DNA of 5,888 nt. It comes from JAJNPS01 sp031430315 (lineage in GTDB: Bacteria; Pseudomonadota; Alphaproteobacteria; Rhodobacterales; Rhodobacteraceae). Numbering within the stretch: position 1 is the stretch's first letter; each line of letters starts with the position of its first letter. The stretch spans positions 1-5,888 of the forward strand of contig JANPBI010000236.1 in assembly GCA_031430315.1 (NCBI GenBank), written 5' to 3'. Positions 1 through 5,274 of the stretch are shown piece by piece. The translations under genes and the position numbers were made by a program. Under the pieces are notes generated by a model. It saw only the letters and a program-made list of their open reading frames with translations, ran no database searches and had not been told where the DNA came from.

Positions 1-810
1 GGCGCGCTGTCCGACCGCATTGGCCGCAAGCCCATCATCCTGACGGGCTGCCTGTTGGCTGCCATCACCTTTCTGCCCGTGTTCGGCTTCCTGACCCAGA
101 CTGCGAACCCGGCCATCTACAAAGCGCACCAGACGCCCGTCACGGTGACGGTGAACGAGAAGGACTGTTCGTTCCAGTTCAACCCCACCGGAACCGTCAA
201 GTTCACGTCCTCCTGCGACATCGCCAAGGCGCAGTTGGCGCGGACCTCGGTGAACTACGACACCGTGGAAGGCGCAGCCCCGGGCGCGCTGGCGGTGGTG
301 AAGGTCGGCGAAACGGCGATCCCGTCGTATGACGCAGGCAAGCTGGGCGGTGACGATCTGAAGAAGGCCAAGGCCAGCTTCGACTCCACGCTGAACGCAG
401 CACTGAAGCAAGCGGGCTACCCCATGGTGCCGGCCGACAACAAGACCATCGCCAAGGCCGATAACTTCATCGACATCTTCACGGCACAGAAGCTTACGAT
501 CATCCTGATCCTGACCTACCTGGTCATCTTGGTGACGATGGTCTACGGCCCGATCGCCGCGATGCTGGTTGAACTGTTCCCGACCCGCATCCGCTACTCT
601 GGGCTTTCGCTGCCGTATCACATCGGCAACGGCTGGTTCGGTGGCCTGATGCCGGCAACCGCCTTCGCAATTTCGGCGCAGACCGGCAACATCTACTCGG
701 GCCTGTGGTACGCCATCGTGATTGCCGTCATGACGGTGATCGTCGGCGTGCTGTTCGTGCCGGGTGGAACCCACAAGAAGGACATCTTCGCGGGTGACAG
801 CGACAAGTAA
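1..810 (+). CDS. MHS-family MFS symporter, C-terminal half (5' end outside window)
   Basis: Inner-membrane secondary transporter, probably a proton symporter for a carboxylate, betaine or similar metabolite; the substrate cannot be read from this half. The frame is open from base 1 and ends at TAA 808-810, giving 269 visible residues. It begins with the MFS loop motif GALSDRIGRKPI (residues 1-12). In MHS proteins this lies between helices 8 and 9, which fits the four helices that follow: about 13-31, 165-189, 203-222 and 232-252. VELFPTRIRYSG (190-201), followed by an LPYHIGNGWFGG-type segment, is characteristic of the ProP/KgtP/ShiA-like MHS group. Oddity: helices 9 and 10 are separated by about 130 hydrophilic residues (32-164), where most relatives have a short loop. 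This loop holds two cysteines (C56, C72) that could form a periplasmic disulfide. Family assignment is firm; the substrate is unknown. Confidence 0.93.
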   Translation, partial: GALSDRIGRKPIILTGCLLAAITFLPVFGFLTQTANPAIYKAHQTPVTVTVNEKDCSFQFNPTGTVKFTSSCDIAKAQLARTSVNYDTVEGAAPGALAVVKVGETAIPSYDAGKLGGDDLKKAKASFDSTLNAALKQAGYPMVPADNKTIAKADNFIDIFTAQKLTIILILTYLVILVTMVYGPIAAMLVELFPTRIRYSGLSLPYHIGNGWFGGLMPATAFAISAQTGNIYSGLWYAIVIAVMTVIVGVLFVPGGTHKKDIFAGDSDK

Positions 811-834
811 GCCCGTGTAGGCAAGCGGCAAGTG

Positions 835-874
835 CCGGGCCGGGGTCTCCGTGAGTCCCCGGCCCGGTTCGTTT
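835..874 (+). terminator. GC-rich hairpin after the transporter gene, possible terminator
   Basis: A perfect 11-bp inverted repeat (835-845 ccgggccgggg, 857-867 ccccggcccgg) encloses an 11-base loop, 25 bases after the transporter stop. The tract that follows is only ttcgttt, so intrinsic termination may be incomplete. It lies 28 bases before the start of the next gene. It may therefore act as an attenuating or 3'-end-protecting hairpin rather than a full stop. Confidence 0.6.
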
Positions 875-894
875 GTGGCCAAGGAGAACCTGTT

Positions 895-1167
895 TTGATC
901 GATCTCGTGCTATCACAACTGACCGACCTGTTCCGCATCGGGCTGATCATCGGTCTGGTCTACACCATGCATAGAACCGCTGCGGTGACGGGGCGCGTGC
1001 TCCCGCTGGTCTTCGGTGTGGTGTTTGTGGCGGTGATGCTGCCGGCCACCCTGTCCAGCCCATCGGCAAGCCTCACCGACGCCATCCTCGCGGGGATGGT
1101 CTCCAACACGATCATCTTGGTGCCCGTGCTGGCACTGGCTGCGCTCATCGCACGAAAGCGGCGCTGA
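895..1167 (+). CDS. small hydrophobic membrane protein, TTG start
   Basis: Unrecognised protein of 90 residues with three probable membrane helices (about 12-25, 35-53 and 64-86) and a basic RKRR C-terminus. By the positive-inside rule this end should be cytoplasmic. I chose TTG 895 because AAGGAG (881-886) lies eight bases upstream. The frame stays open back to GTG 832, but that start would run straight through the 835-867 hairpin and has no ribosome binding site. An ATG start at 967 would remove the first helix. There is no room for a conventional promoter between the hairpin and the Shine-Dalgarno site, so expression probably depends on read-through from the transporter gene or on a promoter overlapping its end. 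I can name no family. Its position suggests an accessory to the transporter, but that is inference. Confidence 0.68.
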   Translation: MIDLVLSQLTDLFRIGLIIGLVYTMHRTAAVTGRVLPLVFGVVFVAVMLPATLSSPSASLTDAILAGMVSNTIILVPVLALAALIARKRR

Positions 1168-1401
1168 GTGCCCTTGCACGGGGTTTGACCTTGCCCGCGA
1201 AAAACGAACTCTATAGCTGAAGCTGAAAATGCATTCATCCCTGTGTGTACCCGCTGCCGCGGGACCTCCTTCGGGGGCCACGGCACGGATCCGACGGGCC
1301 GCTTCGGGGCGGCGAATTCATAGCCCCGGCTGTCGGTTCAGGGTCGACGCCAGGCGGTGGGCACCGCGATTGCGGAGAATGAAAGCAGTCTTTGATTTGA
1401 A

Positions 1402-1438
1402 GCGGCAGGCAGCGGCCCATCGCTGCCGTCATTGCCGC
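1402..1438. terminator. interrupted hairpin between convergent genes, possible terminator
   Basis: The inner stem is ggcagcg (1408-1414) with cgctgcc (1421-1427) around a six-base loop. The outer stem is gcggca (1402-1407) with tgccgc (1433-1438), offset by a five-base bulge (1428-1432). Together they give 13 bp of perfect pairing. There is no proper T-run on either side (the minus-strand exit reads ttcaaatcaaag), so a terminator role for the two converging transcripts rests on position and stem strength only. Confidence 0.35.
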
Positions 1439-1500
1439 CCGTAGACCGGCCTACAAGGAATGCCCGCGATCGGTCAACCACCGCTGCCGGGGCGCGCCAG

Positions 1501-1522
1501 CCTCGACGCGACAGGGTCGAGG
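1501..1522 (-). other. 7-bp hairpin just after the diguanylate cyclase stop codon
   Basis: cctcgac (1501-1507) and gtcgagg (1516-1522) form a perfect stem with an eight-base loop, nine bases beyond the stop of the minus-strand gene. The sequence after it on that strand has no T-run. A weak terminator or mRNA 3'-end structure is possible; it is recorded mainly as structure. Confidence 0.3.
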
Positions 1523-1531
1523 GGATCGCTG

Positions 1532-2920
1532 CTACCCGGGGGCATGCCAACGCCGAACCGCGTTGCGTCCCGATTCCTTGGCCGCGTAAAGAGCGCAATC
1601 GGCACGCACCAACGCCGCCTCGGCGTGAGCGTCAGAAGCGGTCAGCACGGCGATGCCGACGCTGAGAGTGACCCTGGTCGCGTCTCCGGTGAACTGCAGA
1701 GGATCCAGAGAAACCTGAAGGCGAAGGCGTTCAGCCAATGCCTCAGCTTCATCGACGGTAGTGTCCGGAAGCAGCACCGTGAATTCCTCGCCCCCCGTGC
1801 GACCGAGGACATCTCCCAATCTCGTGTGCCCGTTGACCACTTGTGCAACACGCCGGAGCACGGCATCGCCAGCGGCGTGACCCCAGGTGTCGTTGACATC
1901 CTTGAAGTGATCCAGGTCGATCGCCAGCACACTGCACTGCAGAGTCGGGTGCCGCCGCAGCCGCTCGAACTCGATGCCCAGAGCTTCCATGAAACTGCGC
2001 CTGTTGGCCACACCCGTCAGTTCGTCGGTGGTGGCCTGTTGACGCAATGCTTCCTGGGCCTGCTTCAGCGCAGTGACGTTGTCGTGTGCCACAACGTAGC
2101 GCGGTGGCTCGCTGGGCTCGATGCGCGACACGCGCACCATGAACCAGCGATTCTCCTCGGGTGAGTGACAGGGATACTCGAGCTGGAAATGATGTCGATG
2201 CCCAGCAATTACCTCGCGCAACAGTGCCAGGAACTGCGCGGCGACGGCGGCATCGGCCGAGTTCGCGCAAGCGGCGACTTCGCAAACCCTGAGATAGTTG
2301 GCTCCTTCTTGGAGGGAACTGAGCGAACCACCGTTGGCAGCGGCGAAGTCGAGCCATGCCCGGTTCACGGTGACGATGACACCGTTGTCGTCTATCACGC
2401 AGACATGGGCACCGAGACCGTCGAGCACCGATCGGGTGAATCGCTGTGAGGCGTGAAGCGCCAATTCCATGCGGCGCCGCTCGGTGATATCCACCACATA
2501 TACGAGGCGACGCCACCGCCCCTCATCACCGGGCACGCGCACTGAGTGAGCGATGACGTTCAACATTGAACCGTCGCGCCTCAGCACTACACGCTCGCCG
2601 TCCATATCGGCGCTGCGATCCAGGAAATCACGGTGCAGTGCCATGACACGGTTGTGCTCCGGTTGCGGAAGCAGCAGCGTGAAACGTCGGCCCAACAACT
2701 CTTCCTGTCGATAACCATGGATTTGGCAGAAAGATGGATTGACGCTGCGAAAGAAGCCGTCGTGGTCGATGACCGCCACGCCGATGGGCGAGCGCTGAAT
2801 GATCTGATCCATCAGCCGCAGTGCATGGCCCGATCGCTCAATGCCCGGCTGAGCGGGCGAAAAGCCCGTATCCTCATCCGACAACGTGCCTTCGACCAAG
2901 CGATCTACCCTGCGAGTCAT
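1532..2920 (-). CDS. diguanylate cyclase, PAS-PAS-GGDEF
   Basis: Predicted cytoplasmic sensor enzyme of 462 residues that makes cyclic di-GMP from two GTP. PAS 1 spans about 37-147 and ends in the usual DITERRRMELAL linker. PAS 2 spans about 157-287 and carries NYLRVC (208-213) and EYPCHSPEENRWF (248-260), hallmarks of one common PAS type. The GGDEF domain spans about 295-457: DELTGVANRR at its start, metal-binding D335 in DLDHFKDVND, N343 and D352 for nucleotide contacts, the active-site GGEEF at 376-380, and LSVGIA near the end. RLGD (367-370) is an intact RxxD inhibitory site at the PleD spacing, so product inhibition is expected. No membrane helix, signal peptide or EAL domain is present. 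I chose ATG 2920-2918 because AGAGG lies six bases upstream; the frame extends to ATG 3049, which lacks a ribosome binding site and adds a low-complexity Arg/Ser-rich stretch. The signal sensed is unknown. Confidence 0.95.
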   Translation of the reverse strand: MTRRVDRLVEGTLSDEDTGFSPAQPGIERSGHALRLMDQIIQRSPIGVAVIDHDGFFRSVNPSFCQIHGYRQEELLGRRFTLLLPQPEHNRVMALHRDFLDRSADMDGERVVLRRDGSMLNVIAHSVRVPGDEGRWRRLVYVVDITERRRMELALHASQRFTRSVLDGLGAHVCVIDDNGVIVTVNRAWLDFAAANGGSLSSLQEGANYLRVCEVAACANSADAAVAAQFLALLREVIAGHRHHFQLEYPCHSPEENRWFMVRVSRIEPSEPPRYVVAHDNVTALKQAQEALRQQATTDELTGVANRRSFMEALGIEFERLRRHPTLQCSVLAIDLDHFKDVNDTWGHAAGDAVLRRVAQVVNGHTRLGDVLGRTGGEEFTVLLPDTTVDEAEALAERLRLQVSLDPLQFTGDATRVTLSVGIAVLTASDAHAEAALVRADCALYAAKESGRNAVRRWHAPG

Positions 2921-2953
2921 CGCGTGCCTCTGATGCCACTCCTCAGCAGAGGA

Positions 2954-2982
2954 AGTATCCAACCTTTCGGATGCCGAGTCAG
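2954..2982 (-). promoter_or_regulatory. candidate sigma70 promoter for the diguanylate cyclase gene
   Basis: Read on the minus strand, CTGACT (2982-2977, 4/6 to TTGACA) and GATACT (2959-2954, 4/6 to TATAAT) are separated by exactly 17 bases. Transcription would begin near 2947, about 27 bases before the ATG at 2920. This agrees with that start and excludes the upstream ATG at 3049. The hexamers are only moderate matches. Confidence 0.35.
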
Positions 2983-3140
2983 AACGACGTGCGACTCGGG
3001 GCCCACCTTTGCTGATCCAGCGCAACCGTTTGCAGTATCGACCGTGCACTGTGCATCCGGTGGCGGCGAATGAGTTGTCACTTGGCCCGCGCCTCGGCCA
3101 GTGTTGCCGGACCCCAGATCAGAGGCCGGCATCTAAAGGG

Positions 3141-3184
3141 GCGGCGATGCCGTCAACCGTGTCTTGACGGTCGTGGCGCGCCGC
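3141..3184. repeat. inverted repeat A of the structured intergenic block
   Basis: ccgtcaa (3150-3156) and ttgacgg (3164-3170) form a perfect 7-bp stem with a seven-base loop. Outside it, gcggcg (3141-3146) can pair with cgccgc (3179-3184). It is the first of four structures within 340 bases. Confidence 0.45.
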
Positions 3185-3206
3185 TGTCGCCTACGACGGC
3201 TTTCTG

Positions 3207-3360
3207 GCCAGCAATCGGGAATGTCGTCAGGCAGGTTTGGGTCGGGACCCGGTCTACACGAACGTCGGCTGTATGGCAGCCCAACTCGACCGGCAGGTTT
3301 CGGGCAACGAGTTCAGCGGATTGGTTGGCTGGACCCGACCCGTTCCTGACATTCGCTGGC
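3207..3360. repeat. 154-base imperfect branched palindrome
   Basis: The two ends match as reverse complements in the same order, interrupted by small indels. GCCAGC (3207-3212) pairs with 3355-3360, AATGTC (3220-3225) with 3348-3353, AGG (3229-3231) with 3345-3347, and GGGTCGGG (3239-3246) with 3334-3341; CC (3248-3249) then pairs with GG (3331-3332) after an A-A mismatch. Inside sit two further hairpins: GGCTG/CAGCC (3267-3271 with 3277-3281) and AACTCG/CGAGTT (3283-3288 with 3308-3313). As RNA or extruded single-stranded DNA it would form a long stem ending in a multi-branch junction. Possible identities are a decayed MITE-like element, a repeat of an intergenic family, or a structured RNA. 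Either strand could be the functional one. Confidence 0.55.
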
Positions 3361-3382
3361 TCGGACTGGGCGCCGTAAACCT

Positions 3383-3404
3383 GTCGCTCGACGCGACGAG
3401 CGGC
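3383..3404. repeat. inverted repeat C of the structured intergenic block
   Basis: gtcgctcg (3383-3390) and cgagcggc (3397-3404) form an 8-bp stem, including one G-U pair, around the six-base loop acgcga. It lies 22 bases after the large branched palindrome. Confidence 0.4.
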
Positions 3405-3433
3405 GGACGTCAAGTCTCGACCCTCAGCTTCCT

Positions 3434-3480
3434 TTGGCGCTTTTTGGGTCGAACGGCAGGTCCCTGCAAACGTTCGCCAA
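3434..3480. repeat. inverted repeat D with a bulged outer stem
   Basis: gcag (3456-3459) pairs with ctgc (3464-3467) around a four-base loop. Next out, cgaacg (3450-3455) pairs with cgttcg (3471-3476) across a three-base bulge. Furthest out, ttggcg (3434-3439) can pair with cgccaa (3475-3480), competing for two bases with the middle stem. The unpaired 5' side contains ctttttgggtc (3440-3450); tttgggtc also occurs at 3236-3243 in the left arm of the large palindrome, hinting that the structures share a sequence origin. Confidence 0.45.
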
Positions 3481-3732
3481 TCGTGCCTAGGAATGAGAGT
3501 TCGGCAGCAGGCTTACGGCCCGACTACTCATGTGTCCGTTCACGGAGGCTGGGATGCGGAGGCAGAACAGTTCCTTCATTTTGGATTGCCGGGTTAGTGA
3601 CGGCGTTTGGTGAAAGACCTGACAGTGACGGTGCGGACGCGCGTCGGTGCATTCACGCGCATCACGGGGCCGGTTCAATGAAGGTTGGTAGCGCGCGGCT
3701 CGCCCGCTTTTCTCGCCCGCCAAGTCGGCCAA

Positions 3733-3748
3733 TGTGTGCTTGCACACA
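3733..3748. promoter_or_regulatory. perfect 16-bp palindrome, candidate operator
   Basis: TGTGTGC-TT-GCACACA is a perfect inverted repeat with 7-bp arms, a form typical of dimeric helix-turn-helix regulator sites. It ends 16 bases before a consensus TTGACA (3765-3770) and 93 bases before the GTG of the SnoaL-like gene. No good -10 hexamer lies 16-18 bases after that TTGACA, so the promoter itself is unproven. No regulator gene lies in the window. Confidence 0.4.
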
Positions 3749-3780
3749 GACGTGCGCGGCAAGATTGACAAGACTTATCT

Positions 3781-3813
3781 GACTGCTGACCGAGTCTCGC
3801 TCGCTCAGCAGTC
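3781..3813 (+). promoter_or_regulatory. leader hairpin before the SnoaL-like gene
   Basis: gactgctga (3781-3789) and tcagcagtc (3805-3813) pair perfectly over 9 bp. After one C-C mismatch, cgag (3791-3794) pairs with ctcg (3800-3803), leaving a tight loop. The structure ends 17 bases before the GGAG ribosome binding site (3831-3834). No T-run follows, so it is not a standard terminator; a leader stability element, attenuator part or protein-binding site is possible. A perfect 10-bp palindrome, CCTGGCCAGG (3823-3832), runs into the ribosome binding site. Confidence 0.45.
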
Positions 3814-3841
3814 CCATGGGCACCTGGCCAGGAGAGTTGAA

Positions 3842-4258
3842 GTGCATCACGCCCAACAGGATTTTTCGATTTTCTTAGCGCGACGCGAAGCAGTGTCGAC
3901 AGACTTCATCAATGGCAAACCCGAAGGGTTGCTTAAGCTTTCGACCCACCATGACTCGACCACCATCTTTCCTCCAAGCGAGGCGCGCATCCGAGGCGCT
4001 GACCAAGTCAATGATGCGAACGAAAACGGTGCGAGATCGTTCGGGAAAGGCAGTACCGCGCACTTCGAGATATTCCAGCGCGGCTCAAGTGGCGACATCG
4101 GGTTTTGGACAGGCATCCAGCAAAAAAATACCTTCATGAAGGGGCATCCTGAACCCGTCGCGATGGGACTGCGCACGACCGAAGTGTTTCGCCGAGAAGG
4201 CAGTCAATGGGTGCTTGTTCATCGTCACGCCGACACCATGACACAGGCCAAGTCGTGA
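3842..4258 (+). CDS. SnoaL-like / DUF4440-type NTF2-fold protein
   Basis: Small cytoplasmic protein of 138 residues with the layout of the SnoaL-like/DUF4440 group of the NTF2 superfamily. An N-terminal helix region (about 5-37, with RREAVSTDFINGKPEGLLKL) is followed by strands with the typical TTIFPPSEARIRGAD segment (40-54), and a final strand pair ends in WVLVHRHAD. Members are cone-shaped barrels acting as cyclases, isomerases, hydrolases or ligand binders; the reaction cannot be deduced here. I chose GTG 3842 because GGAG (3831-3834) lies seven bases upstream and 138 residues fits the family. The frame stays open further upstream (ATG 3734), but that part would lie across the leader palindromes. 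The stop codon overlaps the GTG of the hydrolase (GTGA, 4255-4258), so the two were probably translated together. Family is fairly sure; function unknown. Confidence 0.82.
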   Translation: MHHAQQDFSIFLARREAVSTDFINGKPEGLLKLSTHHDSTTIFPPSEARIRGADQVNDANENGARSFGKGSTAHFEIFQRGSSGDIGFWTGIQQKNTFMKGHPEPVAMGLRTTEVFRREGSQWVLVHRHADTMTQAKS

Positions 4259-5082
4259 AGCGGCAATGCCTCTCGAAGAACGGGCTGACGCTGTCTTATC
4301 TCGAAAGCGGGGAAGGCCGGCCCCTGCTGGCACTTCATGCCCACTGGATGGAGGCGGTAACATTCGCGCCACTTGCCAAATAGCTGCCTGCAGGATGGCG
4401 GCTGATCGCACTCGATCAACGCGGGCATGGCTTTAGCGACCACGCCAGCAACCACACGCGCGACGACTACATCGGCGACATTGCCGCATTGTTAGACCAT
4501 CTGCAAATTGAATCCTTCGTGCTGCTCGGTAATTCCTTGGGTGGAGCCAACGCCTACCAATTCGCCACGCGCCACCCCGATCGCGTCGATGCCATGATCA
4601 TCGAAGACATTGGCGCCGTGATTGATGACGACATGAGCCTTACCTTGCCTTGGGCAGGCGTGTACCCGACACGCGCAGAGCTGGAAGCGCGCATCGGAGA
4701 GCAGCTTGTCCCAGCACTGTCGCCGTCAATCCGAGAAACAGCTGCCGGGTGGACGTTGGCGTTTGACCCGAACGACATGGTGGCTTCGCAAACGGCACTT
4801 AACGGCGACCATTGGGACGACTGGCTCGCAAGCCACTGTGCGGCGCTCATCATCCGCGGACGAGAAAGCCGTGTTACCGACGCCAGCCACCTCGCGGCAA
4901 TGGCGGCCCGGCGCCCAGCAACTCGTCTGGTGACGATCGAAGGCGGCCATGTTGTTCATTTCGATAATCCCCCAGGTCTTTTTCAGGCCGTGGCCGAATT
5001 CCTCCGCAGTCTTTCCCCGCTTGCCGAGCTCGTTGTGGCCGGGCCTGCCGATGCGGCTGCCGTTAAACGAAAACTGCCATGA
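4255..5082 (+). pseudogene. alpha/beta hydrolase interrupted by one in-frame TAG
   Basis: A 275-codon alpha/beta-hydrolase frame, intact except for TAG at 4381-4383 (codon 43). Before the stop lie the first strands and the oxyanion-region LHAHWMEA (27-34). After it come RLIALDQRGHGFSDH, the nucleophile elbow GNSLGG with Ser94, a late acidic segment RGRES with Glu204 as candidate acid, and GGHVVHFDNP with His232 as candidate triad base. The C-terminus (about 255-275) looks unconserved. The start is GTG 4255, which overlaps the stop of the SnoaL-like gene; there is no strong separate ribosome binding site, so coupling is likely. Flanking codons (Lys, then Leu-Pro-Ala-Gly-Trp) suit a former Gln, so a single CAG-to-TAG change is the simplest history. 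A re-start after the stop (e.g. TTG 4489) would lack the first strands and oxyanion loop, so should be inactive. Alternatives are a sequencing error or amber suppression. Confidence 0.85.
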
Positions 5083-5110
5083 CTGGCAGCGGCTGATCCT
5101 TCCTCGCGAT

Positions 5111-5140
5111 GGGCCTAGTCCGCATGTTTGCGGCAAGCCC
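5111..5140 (+). other. hairpin between the hydrolase and CPBP genes
   Basis: ccgca (5120-5124) pairs with tgcgg (5129-5133) around a four-base loop; gggc (5111-5114) can pair with gccc (5137-5140) outside an unpaired interval. No T-run follows, so a terminator role is weak. A second small perfect stem, ctgcca/tggcag (5074-5079 with 5084-5089), spans the hydrolase stop codon. Confidence 0.3.
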
Positions 5141-5274
5141 ACATCAGCAGGTCATGCGGGGCGCGAGATCAATGACATTCATCGTCCCGGAAGGTTTCCT
5201 GCTTGTCGCCGCAGTGACCATCACTTTCAAGGCCGCTGGCTGCGACGCGGCGTGAAACTTTCCGGGCAGTGCCG

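Larger units (their letters stand above)
1168..1531. other. non-coding gap between convergent genes
   Basis: This 364-base stretch lies between the 3' ends of the small membrane protein gene (+) and the diguanylate cyclase gene (-). Short open frames exist on both strands, but their translations are Arg/Pro/Ala-rich and resemble no protein I know, as expected from GC-rich non-coding DNA. It contains two clear hairpins (1402-1438 and 1501-1522). I see no promoter or RNA gene. Confidence 0.6.
2983..3732. other. 750-base intergenic region with no recognisable gene
   Basis: This stretch separates the divergent diguanylate cyclase (-) and SnoaL-like (+) genes. Open frames cross it on both strands (for example 3237-3782 on plus and 3153-3413 on minus), but none translates into anything with family motifs or has a convincing ribosome binding site. 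The 3141-3480 part is dominated by consecutive inverted repeats, listed separately. The 3481-3732 part shows only minor features, such as CTCGCCCGC twice, at 3699-3707 and 3712-3720. It could hold a decayed mobile element, a structured RNA or an unrecognised short gene. Confidence 0.5.

Noticed and set aside
1460..2516. Open frames overlapping the diguanylate cyclase in other frames (plus 1460-2164 and 2165-2449, minus 1749-2516)
   Set aside because: They overlap a gene with unmistakable PAS and GGDEF motifs, and their own translations show no recognisable domain.
2921..3049. Extension of the diguanylate cyclase to ATG 3049 (43 extra residues)
   Set aside because: No Shine-Dalgarno before 3049, the added residues are not domain-like, and a candidate promoter lies inside the segment at 2954-2982. 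The ATG at 2920 has AGAGG at good spacing.
3279..3330. attC-like integron site: GCCCAAC (3279-3285) and GTTGGCT (3324-3330) around paired sequence
   Set aside because: The second core box breaks the GTTRRRY consensus (C where a purine is needed), the boxes are not exact complements, and there is no integrase or cassette array. The pairing is better explained as part of the 154-base palindrome.
3237..3782. 181-codon open frame on the plus strand across the intergenic block
   Set aside because: No ribosome binding site, no family motif, mixed Arg/Ser/Gly-rich composition, and it runs through several hairpins and the 3733-3748 palindrome. Long chance frames are common at this GC content.
3765..3793. 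Complete sigma70 promoter starting at TTGACA 3765-3770
   Set aside because: The -35 is perfect, but bases 3787-3793 hold no TATAAT-like hexamer, and TTATCT (3775-3780) is only four bases away. Reported only as part of the leader.
4489..5082. Separate functional 197-codon gene starting at TTG 4489 after the nonsense codon
   Set aside because: No ribosome binding site, and the product would lack the first strands and oxyanion loop of the hydrolase fold, while homologous sequence continues upstream in the same frame.
5172..5255. 27-codon frame before the CPBP gene with a hydrophobic translation (possible leader peptide)
   Set aside because: No convincing ribosome binding site and no feature beyond chance hydrophobicity; too short to support without conservation data.
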